64,000 nucleotides of DNA, from positions 1-64,000 of the forward strand of contig CAZMXP010000021.1 in the NCBI GenBank assembly GCA_964570285.1, written 5' to 3'. The notes below the pieces were generated by a model. It had not been told where the DNA came from. It was given only the letters and a program-made list of their open reading frames with translations, and searched no databases. The DNA is from CAZMXP01 sp964570285. GTDB taxonomy: Bacteria; Planctomycetota; PLA2. The position numbers and the translations under genes are program-made. Of the stretch, positions 16,531 through 23,762 are shown in pieces. Position 1 is the stretch's first letter, and each line of letters starts with the position of its first letter.

Positions 16531-17502
16531 GTGTCCATCGTTTCGGTCAAGGAGCTCCTCGACGCGGGGGTGCAGTTCGGCCACATGGCGGCCGTCTGGA
16601 ACCCGCGCATGGAGCCCTACATTCACGGCAAGCGGAACGGGATCCACATCATCGACCTGAAGGGGACCGTCCGCGGTCTGATCCGCGCCTACAACTTCCT
16701 GCAGCGGTTGTGCGGAGACGGAAAGGGCGTCCTTTTCGTTGGGACCAAGCGGCAGGCCCGCAACACGATCATTGCCGAGGCCCGGCGTTGCGGACAACCC
16801 TATGTCGGCGAGCGGTGGCTCGGCGGCATGCTCACCAACTTCTACACGATCCGCCAGCGCCTCAAGCGCCTGCAGGACCTGGAGGAGCTCGACGCGACCG
16901 GCCCGGCGGCGTTCGTCACCAAGCGCGAGCGCTCGCGCGCGCTGCGCGAGATGAAGAAGATCACGAAGAACCTCGACGGCGTGCGCGCGATGGAGCGCCT
17001 GCCGGGCGCGGTCATCGTCATCGATCCCCGGGTCGAGGGGATCGCGGTCCTCGAGGCGAGCAAGCTCGGCATCCCGGTGATCGCGCTGCTCGACACCGAC
17101 TGCAACCCGGAGAACATCGACATCCCGATCCCCGGCAACGACGACGCGATGCGGGCGATCCAGATCGTGCTCTCCCGGCTCGCCGACGGCGTGCTGAAGG
17201 GGGTGCAGGACTGGAAGGTCAAGGAGGCGATCCTGCGCAAGCAGGAGGACGACCGCCGCCGCATCGAGGAGAAGCGGCGCGAGGAGATCCGCCAGCGGCA
17301 GCGCGCCGAGGCGGCCGCGCGCAAGCGGCGCGACGAGGCGGACAAGAAGGCGCGGGAGGCGGCGGCGCGCGACGTCGCGGCCGACGCGGCCGAATCGGGG
17401 GAGGCGCCGGAGGGGGAGGCACCCGGCGAGAAGGCCCCGCCCGGCAGGGACGCGGAGGACGCCGAGACGAAGTACGGCAAGTACGGCGATCCGGAGGAGT
17501 GA
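16531..17502 (+). CDS. rpsB: 30S ribosomal protein S2
   Basis: The S2 core (about 1-230) shows LLDAGVQFGHMAAVWNPRM, the YIHGKRNGIHIIDL segment, VGTKRQAR, RWLGGMLTNFYTIRQR, and the final IPVIALLDTDCNPENIDIPIPGNDDA signature in pieces. The start is GTG 16531 with GGCGGAGGC as ribosome-binding site. The 323-residue length exceeds the usual 240-260 because of a charged tail from about residue 230, rich in Arg/Lys/Glu and then acidic. The stop overlaps the tsf start by one base. Confidence 0.96.
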   Translation: MSIVSVKELLDAGVQFGHMAAVWNPRMEPYIHGKRNGIHIIDLKGTVRGLIRAYNFLQRLCGDGKGVLFVGTKRQARNTIIAEARRCGQPYVGERWLGGMLTNFYTIRQRLKRLQDLEELDATGPAAFVTKRERSRALREMKKITKNLDGVRAMERLPGAVIVIDPRVEGIAVLEASKLGIPVIALLDTDCNPENIDIPIPGNDDAMRAIQIVLSRLADGVLKGVQDWKVKEAILRKQEDDRRRIEEKRREEIRQRQRAEAAARKRRDEADKKAREAAARDVAADAAESGEAPEGEAPGEKAPPGRDAEDAETKYGKYGDPEE

Positions 17503-18365
17503 TGGAGATCGACGCCAAGCTCGTGGCGGACCTGCGCCGGACGACCGGTCTGCCGATGATGAAGTGCAAGCAGGCGCTCGTCGACGCGAAGGGCGACATC
17601 GAACTCGCGATGGAGAACCTGCGCAAGGGCGGGCTCAAGGCGGTGGAGGGGGTCAAGGACCGGGCGCTCAAGGAGGGGCTCGTCTACACCCACACCGAGG
17701 GGAGCGGCGCCTGCGCGCTCTCGGTGCTCTGCAACACCGACTTCGTCGCGCGCTCCGACGACCTGCGCGCCTTCGGGGCGATGCTCGTGAAGCACCTCTA
17801 CACCCACGCGCCCGCGGACCGCGGCGCGGGGGAGTCGCTCCGCTCGATGAAGCTGCCCACCGGCAAGACGGTGGACGAGACGATCACGGGGATGATCCAG
17901 AAGACCCGGGAGAACATCGCCGTCGGGAGCTACGCGCGCTTCCGGCCCGAGAAGGGGCATGTCTTCGTCTACGTGCACCACAACCAGCGCATCGCGAGCC
18001 TGATCGAGCTCGAGGGCACGGGTCTCGCGAAGGCGCCGCCGATCGCCGAGCTCGGCAACGAACTCGGCATGCAGGTCGCGTTCCACGCCGACGTGAAGGC
18101 GCTCGTGCGCGAGGAGCTCGATCCGGCCTGGGTCGAGAAGGAGCGCGAGATCTTCCTCGCGCAGGCGGCCGAGATGCCCGAGGAGCGCCGCGGCAAGATC
18201 GCGGAGGGCAAGCTCAACAAGCGGCTCGGCGAGGTCGTGCTGCTGGAGCAGCCCTTCATCAAGAACGACAAGGAGACGGTCCGCCAGCACGTGGACGCGG
18301 TCTCGAAGCAGGCGGGAGTCCCGGCGAAGCTGAAGCGCTTCGCGCGCATCGGCGCGGGGGCCTAG
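17502..18365 (+). CDS. tsf: Translation elongation factor Ts
   Basis: EF-Ts is the nucleotide exchange factor for EF-Tu. The N-terminal UBA-like domain has LVADLRRTTGLPMMKCKQAL and the exchange core contains CNTDFVARSDDLRAF, which interacts with EF-Tu. The 287-residue length is normal. The ATG at 17502 shares its A with the rpsB stop and is preceded by CCGGAGGAG, an excellent ribosome-binding site. frr follows 30 bases later; the pyrH gene that often separates them is absent. Confidence 0.96.
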   Translation: MEIDAKLVADLRRTTGLPMMKCKQALVDAKGDIELAMENLRKGGLKAVEGVKDRALKEGLVYTHTEGSGACALSVLCNTDFVARSDDLRAFGAMLVKHLYTHAPADRGAGESLRSMKLPTGKTVDETITGMIQKTRENIAVGSYARFRPEKGHVFVYVHHNQRIASLIELEGTGLAKAPPIAELGNELGMQVAFHADVKALVREELDPAWVEKEREIFLAQAAEMPEERRGKIAEGKLNKRLGEVVLLEQPFIKNDKETVRQHVDAVSKQAGVPAKLKRFARIGAGA

Positions 18366-18395
18366 CGCGCCGCCCCGGCTCACGGAGGGCCAGCG

Positions 18396-18956
18396 ATGGA
18401 CTACGAGACGATCATCCTCGAGACCGCGGAGAAGATGGGGCAGTGCGTGGACCACTTCCACCACGAGCTCAAGGGGGTGCGGTCGGGCCGCGCTTCCTCG
18501 GCGCTGGTCGAGGGCATCCGCATCAACTACTACGGCAGCCCGACGCCGCTCGGCCAGATGTCGCAGATCTCGGTGCCCGAGCCGCGGCTCATCGTGATCA
18601 AGCCCTTCGACGCGTCGCAGGTGAACGAGGTCGCGAAGTCGATCCAGGCGAGCGACCTCGGCGTGACGCCGTCGGTGGACGGCAAGCTGATCCGGCTCAA
18701 CCTGCCGCCGCTCTCGGAGGAGCGCCGCAAGAAGCTCGTCGCGCTCGTGAAGGAGAAGGCCGAGGCGGCGAAGGTCGCGGTGCGCAGCGTGCGCCGCGAC
18801 GCGAACAAGCATGCCGAGACGGCCCTCGACGACGGCGACGTCACCGAGGACGACGGCCGCCGCCTGAAGGACGAGATCCAGGAGCAGACCAAGGAGCACG
18901 AGGGCAAGATCGACGCCGTGCTCAAGACGAAGATCGACGAGTTGATGGCGGTTTGA
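18396..18956 (+). CDS. frr: Ribosome recycling factor
   Basis: RRF splits the post-termination ribosome with EF-G. The 186-residue protein shows the canonical coiled-coil domain ends (ELKGVRSGRASSALVEGI; RRDANKHAETALDDGDVTEDDGRRL in parts) and the central small domain with YYGSPTPLGQMSQISVPEPR. CGGAGGG precedes the ATG with good spacing. It is the last gene before the first 43-bp hairpin array, which probably terminates the operon. Confidence 0.96.
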   Translation: MDYETIILETAEKMGQCVDHFHHELKGVRSGRASSALVEGIRINYYGSPTPLGQMSQISVPEPRLIVIKPFDASQVNEVAKSIQASDLGVTPSVDGKLIRLNLPPLSEERRKKLVALVKEKAEAAKVAVRSVRRDANKHAETALDDGDVTEDDGRRLKDEIQEQTKEHEGKIDAVLKTKIDELMAV

Positions 18957-19000
18957 TGGGCGCCTGCGGCGCCCATCCAACCGTAAACGCGGGGGGCGCG

Positions 19001-19130
19001 GGGGCCCGTCGCCCGCTGCGCGGGCTATGGGCCCTGAAGGGCCCGAAGCGCTCGCCCGCTGCGCGGGCTATGGGCCCTGAAGGGCCCGAGGCGTTCGCCC
19101 GCTGGGCGGGTCATGGAGGGGATGGGGGGG
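19001..19130. repeat. 43-bp-period hairpin array, copy 1
   Basis: Each unit has two perfect palindromes: GCCCGCTGCGCGGGC and, four bases on, GGGCCCTGAAGGGCCC. Units start at 19011, 19054 and 19097, a constant 43-base period; the third is degenerate (GCCCGCTGGGCGGGT) and fades into a G-run. The array lies between convergent frr and the nucleotidyltransferase gene, so it could stop transcription from both sides. An almost identical array is at 21835-21945. Confidence 0.85.
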
Positions 19131-19213
19131 GTGGGCGGGGCCTTCGCCGCGGGTCGGAGAGACTTGCGTGCTTCTGCCTTCGAACCCCGGTCGTGATGCC
19201 GCGGGCAGCCGTG

Positions 19214-20251
19214 CTACGAGGTGCCCGCTCGAGGGGTCCGAGCGCGTTTCCACGCCTTTCTGGCGAGGTGGCGCGCGAGCAGCAGCGGGGGCATGCGCAG
19301 CCAGTGGGCGCGGACGGCGAGCAGGAGGCGCGAGGGGGCGGGCGCGAGGAAGGCTTCGGTGCCGAGACGGTCCATCAGGCGGAAGGAGAGCGCTCCGGGG
19401 CGCGGCAGCGAGCGGCAGTCCTCAGGCGCCCTGATCCCGAGGATCTTGTCGAGGAAATGGACCGAATAGAACAGCGGTCGCAGCAGGCCCAACTCCGCCG
19501 CCCTGGCGGCGAGACCCGTGGGCCCGGCAGCGAGCAGGTCCGCGAGGTCGAGCAGGTCGCGCAGCGGATTCCGCATCTCGCCCCCGAAGAGGTGGGTCGC
19601 GGCGTGCAGGAACTGGTCCTCCGGGCAGAGCATCTTGAAGCGCGGTGCTCCCTCGATGGCCACGGCCCGCGCCAACAGCTTCCGGGGGTCGGGCGCGAAG
19701 CGTCCGACCAGCGGGAAGATCGTGTGATGGATGTCGACCACGGTGTCGCGCTCGGGGTGCCGCAGCGGCGGCAACTCGTGCATCCAGCGGCGGTAGTAGC
19801 TCTGGTCGTATTCGTCCTCGTGGACCGCGTGCCAGCCGTGGGCGCCGAGTCTCTGCTCGACTTCGGCGAGGCGGTCGCGCTCGACCATGATGTCCACGTC
19901 GCAGGCGAGCCGGCCCCGCGCGTTGGGCAGTCCGGCGAGCACGTAGGCCGCCCCCTTCAGCAGCAGCACGTCCCCCTCCACGCCGTCGAGGGCCGCGGCG
20001 ATCCGGTCCACCTCCCACCGGATTGAGCGCTCCTGCGCCGCGGCGACCACCTGCCCGGCACGGATCTGCGCGCGCACCTGCGGCGGCAGCGAACCGTCGA
20101 TGCCGAACCGGCCGAGGTCGGTCGCGACCCGGGCGTGGAGGTTGAGGCGTCGCAGTTGCGGCAGCAGGCGGTCCCACGCCGACGCGTCGAGGTGCCGCGC
20201 CGACGACGGGTCGCGCACGACCGCGAGGGGCGATCCGGCCGGCGCGATCAC
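19214..20251 (-). CDS. Nucleotidyltransferase family protein (NTP_transf_5 type) of an HPr-rel-A cluster
   Basis: The 345-residue product has the pol-beta-like nucleotidyltransferase core of the PF14907 family: LLLKG (96-100) and CDVDIMVERD with metal-binding Asp 118 and 120, then VVDIHHTIFP and a helical C-terminal half containing FLHAATHLFGG and a PLRDLLDLADLL helix. The GTG start overlaps the kinase stop by four bases. This domain set next to an HprK-related kinase and a PqqD-like protein matches the uncharacterised HPr-rel-A gene set. The substrate is unknown; nucleotidylation or a sugar/peptide modification are possible. The C-terminus is Arg-rich. Confidence 0.8.
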   Translation of the reverse strand: MIAPAGSPLAVVRDPSSARHLDASAWDRLLPQLRRLNLHARVATDLGRFGIDGSLPPQVRAQIRAGQVVAAAQERSIRWEVDRIAAALDGVEGDVLLLKGAAYVLAGLPNARGRLACDVDIMVERDRLAEVEQRLGAHGWHAVHEDEYDQSYYRRWMHELPPLRHPERDTVVDIHHTIFPLVGRFAPDPRKLLARAVAIEGAPRFKMLCPEDQFLHAATHLFGGEMRNPLRDLLDLADLLAAGPTGLAARAAELGLLRPLFYSVHFLDKILGIRAPEDCRSLPRPGALSFRLMDRLGTEAFLAPAPSRLLLAVRAHWLRMPPLLLARHLARKAWKRARTPRAGTS

Positions 20252-21156
20252 GGCCGCGCGAGCTCCTCGAAGGCGGCGATGGCGTCGTCGAGCCGGCCGT
20301 ACTCGAAGTCGAGGCAGTCGCACCGGTCGACGAGGTCGGCGAGCGTCTCGAACCCGGTGCCCCCGAGCCCCCTGTAGTTCATCGAATTGTCCGCGGCGCG
20401 GATCATCGCGTCGGCCTTGGGCGTAGCCTCGAACCGCGCGGCCGAGCCGTCGCGCCACTGCGGGAAGACGAGCCAGGCGGGGCGCGCGGGCTCCGTCGCG
20501 CGCTCGACGCTCTCGCGGGGCGGGCGCATGTGCGCCACGTCGCCCTTCTTCGTGTCCCTCCAGACGGGGCCGATCGCCGCGTGGGGCGCGAAGCGGCGCA
20601 GCAGTTCGATGGAGCCGTTCTTGAGGCCGATGGGCCGCGGCCAGGGGCACGCGAAGCCGTCCTCGGGGCGGAGCAGCGCCATCTCGTCCGAGAGCAGGCG
20701 CCACCCGCGGTGCGCGAGGGCGGCGCAGAGCGTGCTCTTGCCCGAGCCCGGCTTTGCGGGCATGACGACCGCCAGCCCGTCGCGCTCGAGCACGGCCGCA
20801 TGCAGGATCAGGTACTGGTGCGCGAGCGTGGCGACGCACCAGTTGAGGCCCCATTCGAGAAGCGGCACCGCGAGCCGGCCCGGATAGGGCTGGAAGAGAG
20901 GCTCGCCATCGAGATGGAAGAGCGCCTGGGGGCGGAGCCACCGTCGGAGCCCGCCCGCGGGCCGGATCTCCACTTGCAGGTCGGCGAAGGAGGCCGCCTC
21001 GTCGACCGGGAAGTCGGCATAGAGGAAGTGGACCGTCTCCGCGACCGACCGGTAGCGGGAGCGGAGGCGGAGCGAGAAGGGGCCGGTGCGGATCCGTGCG
21101 CCGCTCGAGCCCAGCAGTGCGGCGAAGCGGTCCGAAGCGAGATCGAGGACTCTCAC
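20248..21156 (-). CDS. HprK-related kinase A
   Basis: The 302-residue protein carries a P-loop PAKPGSGKSTLCAALAHRG (about 133-151) with LLSDEMAL (about 154-161) downstream, the layout of HPr kinase/phosphorylase-like proteins, plus VFPQWRDG and a C-terminal Cys/Asp segment. Unlike true HprK there is no PTS gene nearby. Family knowledge: HprK-related kinase A genes sit with a PqqD-like gene and a nucleotidyltransferase and are thought to modify a small peptide. GTG start overlaps the stop of the PqqD-like gene (GTGA). The order peptide, PqqD, kinase, nucleotidyltransferase on the reverse strand makes one transcription unit. Confidence 0.82.
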   Translation of the reverse strand: MRVLDLASDRFAALLGSSGARIRTGPFSLRLRSRYRSVAETVHFLYADFPVDEAASFADLQVEIRPAGGLRRWLRPQALFHLDGEPLFQPYPGRLAVPLLEWGLNWCVATLAHQYLILHAAVLERDGLAVVMPAKPGSGKSTLCAALAHRGWRLLSDEMALLRPEDGFACPWPRPIGLKNGSIELLRRFAPHAAIGPVWRDTKKGDVAHMRPPRESVERATEPARPAWLVFPQWRDGSAARFEATPKADAMIRAADNSMNYRGLGGTGFETLADLVDRCDCLDFEYGRLDDAIAAFEELARP

Positions 21157-21674
21157 CGGACGCACTCGCTGAGGCCGAGCCTCTCGAACTCGCGGAGCAG
21201 GGGGAGTAGGTTCTGCGCGAGGGGGCGGTGCTCTTCGGCGGGGAGACCGAGGGATGCCGCGACGGCCCACGCCAGATCGGCGATCGACTGCGGCCCCCGC
21301 TCCAGCGCACGCAGCAGTGCGCCGGCGGTCGCATCGAGCAGGTGCGTGCTGCCCGAGGCCTCGTGGTAGACGACGGACTCGCCCTCCCAGCAGCGCCACC
21401 GAAGCGGCGGGGCGTGGAGCGCGTAGAGGAGGCGGCCGCCGGCGTCGTCAGGCGCGGCGGCTACGGAGGCGGCGATACGCTGCCGGAAAGCGCTCCCGAG
21501 GTCGTCGTGTGTTTCTTCGCGAACGCGGTCCCGTGCAGCGTCAGGATGATCGGTACTCCCAGGAGAGCGGCCCTCTTGATGATCCGCCGCCGATGCCGGA
21601 TCCCCTGCTCGATCGGGGATCCCGCCCCCTGCTGCGCGCTCGCGTCCTCTCGCTGCCGATCCATGTTCCCTCAC
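21153..21674 (-). CDS. HPr-rel-A system PqqD-like peptide chaperone, start unresolved
   Basis: The PqqD-like domain runs from about 21437 to the stop: LRWRCWEGESVVYHE, then SGSTHLLDATAGALLRALE and a C-terminal LLPLLREFERLGLSE helix, as expected for the small winged-helix RiPP recognition proteins. In this frame there is no ATG, GTG or TTG between GTG 21674 and the domain, although family members start just before it. The listed start is therefore only the nearest legal one and would overlap the whole small-peptide gene in another frame. Non-AUG initiation, a -1 frameshift from the peptide gene, or an assembly error are alternatives. Confidence 0.6.
   Translation of the reverse strand: MREHGSAARGRERAAGGGIPDRAGDPASAADHQEGRSPGSTDHPDAARDRVREETHDDLGSAFRQRIAASVAAAPDDAGGRLLYALHAPPLRWRCWEGESVVYHEASGSTHLLDATAGALLRALERGPQSIADLAWAVAASLGLPAEEHRPLAQNLLPLLREFERLGLSECVR
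21461..21664 (-). CDS. Small exported Ser/Thr-rich peptide, putative substrate of the HPr-rel-A cluster
   Basis: This 67-residue protein has a charged N-terminus with RHRRR (23-27), one hydrophobic segment (about 32-49, LLGVPIILTLHGTAFA) and a short tail KKHTTTSGALSGSVSPPP. The AFA-K junction near 49 looks like a signal peptidase site, so the mature part would be about 18 residues, with many Ser and Thr. GAGGGA precedes the ATG at good spacing and a promoter plus hairpin leader lie upstream. Being the first gene before PqqD, kinase and nucleotidyltransferase, it is a natural substrate candidate; that is inference. No homologue is recognised beyond the similar small proteins known in such loci. 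Confidence 0.6.
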   Translation of the reverse strand: MDRQREDASAQQGAGSPIEQGIRHRRRIIKRAALLGVPIILTLHGTAFAKKHTTTSGALSGSVSPPP

Positions 21675-21703
21675 TGCTCTCTGGATGTATCTGTGTCGAG
21701 CCG

Positions 21704-21718
21704 CCACCGTTGCGGTGG
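21704..21718 (-). promoter_or_regulatory. Hairpin in leader of small-peptide gene
   Basis: CCACCG and CGGTGG with a three-base loop form a perfect hairpin about 40 bases before the ATG of the small peptide gene, inside the predicted leader. Confidence 0.35.
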
Positions 21719-21751
21719 ATGCCTCGACCCGTTTCACGTGTTGAGGCGTGC

Positions 21752-21780
21752 AGGATACGCAGTCGTGCGACGCAGGGCAA
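21752..21780 (-). promoter_or_regulatory. Promoter of the peptide-PqqD-kinase-nucleotidyltransferase cluster
   Basis: On the reverse strand TTGCCC (21780-21775) and TATCCT (21757-21752) are exactly 17 bases apart. The predicted start near 21745 gives a leader of about 80 bases. Confidence 0.5.
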
Positions 21781-21834
21781 CGGGCCAGTGGGGTTCCGGG
21801 GAGGATCCTTGTTCATGGAATTGGACGTTCTGGG

Positions 21835-21945
21835 GCCCGTCGCCCGCTGCGCGGGCTATGGGCCCTGAAGGGCCCGAAGCGTTCGCCCGCTGCGCGGGCT
21901 ATGGGCCCTGAACGGCCCGAAGCGTTCGCCCGCTGGCGGGGCTAT
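21835..21945. repeat. 43-bp-period hairpin array, copy 2
   Basis: Units start at 21842, 21885 and 21928 with the same 43-base period and the same two palindromes as copy 1; the second unit has one change (GGGCCCTGAACGGCCC) and the third is degenerate. It shares the left flank GGGGCCCGTC with copy 1 and lies in the same orientation. It separates the GNAT gene end from the promoter of the HPr-rel-A cluster. Confidence 0.85.
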
Positions 21946-21971
21946 GGGGCTGGTGGGGGGGCGCGGGGGGG

Positions 21972-22655
21972 CTACGTCGTGGGGTGGAACTCGGAGCGGC
22001 GGCGGTGCTCGAGGTCGGCCTCCGTCGCGATGTCGGGGTTCACCCACTCGATGATCGCGGCAAAGCCGAGGCTCTCCGGGTCGTGCATCAGGTAGTCCGC
22101 GATCACACGGAGCACGTGGAAGCCGCGCCGGAGCTGGAAGCTCAGCGTCGGGTCGCGCAACCTTCCCGCGATGACCGCATGGGTGTACTCCTCCGCGCTC
22201 ATCCGCGAGGCGTGCCGGTGGTAGCCGCGGAGGCGGGCGCCGGCCCGGATGCGCAGGAGCCGCAGCCGCTTCGCGAGGCGTTCGCGCGCCGCATAGAGGC
22301 GCGAGCCGGTCCCGCGCCCCTGGAACGCCGGATTCACCATGACCTCGGCGCCGTAGAGCGTCCGACCGCCCTCCGGTTCGTGGTTCGTGAAGTAGCCCGC
22401 CGCCGTGAAATCGCGCCACGGCGCTCCCCAGTCGTAGTCGTCCCAGCGCACGATCAGGCTCGCCGCGAAGCCGAGGATCGCGCGCTGCCCCCGGTCCTCG
22501 ACGACAAGCTGACCCTCCGGGAAGACGGTCTGGTGCGAGCGGAGCTGTTCCGCGCTCCACGGCGGGCTTGCGGGGTAGACCGCCCTGCAGATGGCGATCA
22601 GCGAGGGGATGTCGTCCGGCGTCGTCGGTCGGACGAGGTAGCGGGCCGCCGTCAT
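21972..22655 (-). CDS. GNAT-family N-acetyltransferase
   Basis: The 227-residue protein starts RYLVRPTTPDDIPSLIAICRAVYP, a typical GNAT N-terminal strand-helix, and has the acetyl-CoA pyrophosphate-binding motif NPAFQGRGTGSRLYAARERL (about 115-134). A C-terminal extension (LLRIRAGARLRGYHRHA and onwards) is like that of GNAT proteins that are fused to nitrilase-type domains in other bacteria. Here the two are separate genes with a four-base overlap (ATGA). The substrate is unknown; coupling with the amidohydrolase suggests one pathway. Confidence 0.85.
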   Translation of the reverse strand: MTAARYLVRPTTPDDIPSLIAICRAVYPASPPWSAEQLRSHQTVFPEGQLVVEDRGQRAILGFAASLIVRWDDYDWGAPWRDFTAAGYFTNHEPEGGRTLYGAEVMVNPAFQGRGTGSRLYAARERLAKRLRLLRIRAGARLRGYHRHASRMSAEEYTHAVIAGRLRDPTLSFQLRRGFHVLRVIADYLMHDPESLGFAAIIEWVNPDIATEADLEHRRRSEFHPTT

Positions 22656-23548
22656 ACCGACTCGAGGTCGACCTCGGAGATCAGCTCCGCCGTCTTCTGG
22701 CTGTCGAGCAGCGGGAGCACCGTCCCTCCGGAGCGCGCGTCGGCGACGAGCTTCAGGTTCAGCTCGCCGATCACCATCATCTCCTGGTTCGGGATCCCCT
22801 CGGCGAGGATGCCGTCGCGGGAGAAGGCGAAGTCGCTCGGCGTCAGGATCGACGCCTGCCCGTAGTTGAGCGAGACCGCGGGCACCATCGGCAGCGAGCC
22901 GACGGTGGAGGAGTGGACGACGTACATCTGGTTCTCGATCGCGCGCGCCTGCGCGCAGTAGCGCACCCGCAGGAACCCCTGCCGGTCGTCGGTGCAGCTC
23001 GGCACGACGAGGACCGTCGCGCCCGCGCGCGCGGCGGCCCGCGCGATCTCGGGGAACTCGACGTCGTAGCAGATCGTGACCGCGACCTTGCCGAAGTCGG
23101 TCTCGAAGATCTTGAGGCGCCGGCTCGCGCTGACGAACCACTCCTCGCTCTCGAAGCGCGTCATGTGCAGCTTGCCCTGGATGCCGACGCCGCCGGAGGG
23201 GCTGAAGAAGTGGCAGCGGTTCTGGATCTGCCCCGACGCCGGGTCCTCCGCCGGGATCGTCCCGCCGACGACGTAGATCCCGTGCTCCTTGGCCGCCTCC
23301 GCCATCGTCTCGACGAACCGCGGCGCCTGCCGCGCGAGGTCGCGCACCTGCTCCCGGATGGGCCGCTTCACGTTGCCGAGCGTCAGCAACTGCACCGTGA
23401 AGTACTCCGGGAAGACGACGAGCTGGCACTTGTAGTCCGCCGCGGTCTCGACGAGGCCGAGGACCTGCTCCCGGAACTGCTCGAAGGTGGCGACCGGCCG
23501 GATGAAATACTGCAACGACGCGACCCGGATGCGCTCGGCGTGTGCCAT
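22652..23548 (-). CDS. Carbon-nitrogen hydrolase (nitrilase superfamily amidase)
   Basis: The Glu-Lys-Cys triad of the nitrilase superfamily is visible: FPEYF (Glu near 48), GKLHMTRFESEEW (Lys near 127) and ICYDVEFPE (Cys near 160). The 298-residue length is normal. The enzyme probably hydrolyses a linear amide; the neighbouring GNAT, fused to this domain in other organisms, makes a combined acylation/deamidation step possible. The ATG at 23548 has TAGCCT seven bases upstream and no Shine-Dalgarno, so the message may be leaderless. Confidence 0.88.
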   Translation of the reverse strand: MAHAERIRVASLQYFIRPVATFEQFREQVLGLVETAADYKCQLVVFPEYFTVQLLTLGNVKRPIREQVRDLARQAPRFVETMAEAAKEHGIYVVGGTIPAEDPASGQIQNRCHFFSPSGGVGIQGKLHMTRFESEEWFVSASRRLKIFETDFGKVAVTICYDVEFPEIARAAARAGATVLVVPSCTDDRQGFLRVRYCAQARAIENQMYVVHSSTVGSLPMVPAVSLNYGQASILTPSDFAFSRDGILAEGIPNQEMMVIGELNLKLVADARSGGTVLPLLDSQKTAELISEVDLESV

Positions 23549-23555
23549 GGGTCGC

Positions 23556-23561
23556 AGGCTA
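23556..23561 (-). promoter_or_regulatory. -10 hexamer of nitrilase-GNAT operon (leaderless type)
   Basis: TAGCCT on the reverse strand is followed by seven bases and then the ATG at 23548. Confidence 0.45.
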
Positions 23562-23636
23562 ACACGGGGGGAAGTGGGGTGCGAACCACGCGGACGGCCG
23601 CGTTGTTGGCGGCTGTGCTAGAGTCGCGGGGCAGAC

Positions 23637-23709
23637 GGGGGCGTAGCTCAGTCGGTAGAGCAACGGACTTTTAATCCGTCGGTCGGGGGTTCGATTCCCT
23701 CCGCCCCTA
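23637..23709 (+). tRNA. tRNA-Lys (anticodon TTT)
   Basis: Acceptor GGGGGCG (23637-23643) pairs with CGCCCCT (23702-23708) with one G-T pair; T8 and A9 follow, D arm GCTCAGTCGGTAGAGC, anticodon stem ACGGA/TCCGT with loop CTTTTAA, and T arm with TTCGATT. CCA is not encoded, unlike the Gln and Glu tRNAs here. TAGAGT at 23619-23624 is a likely -10. Confidence 0.95.
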
Positions 23710-23742
23710 AAAAAAGCCGCCGTAGGACGGCGTCTTTTTTTA
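23709..23742 (+). terminator. Rho-independent terminator of tRNA-Lys
   Basis: CGCCGT (23718-23723) and ACGGCG (23727-23732) form a stem with loop AGG, flanked by seven A before and seven T after. It is the only textbook intrinsic terminator in the window and could act in both directions. Confidence 0.9.
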
Positions 23743-23762
23743 GTAAGGGAGAGGTTGTCCTA

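Noticed and set aside
20248..21156. True HPr kinase/phosphorylase of the PTS
   Set aside because: No HPr or other PTS gene is adjacent, and the company of PqqD-like and nucleotidyltransferase genes fits the HPr-rel-A kinase instead.
19001..21945. CRISPR-like interpretation of the 43-bp-period arrays
   Set aside because: The whole period is conserved with no variable spacers, only three units per array, and no cas genes are present.
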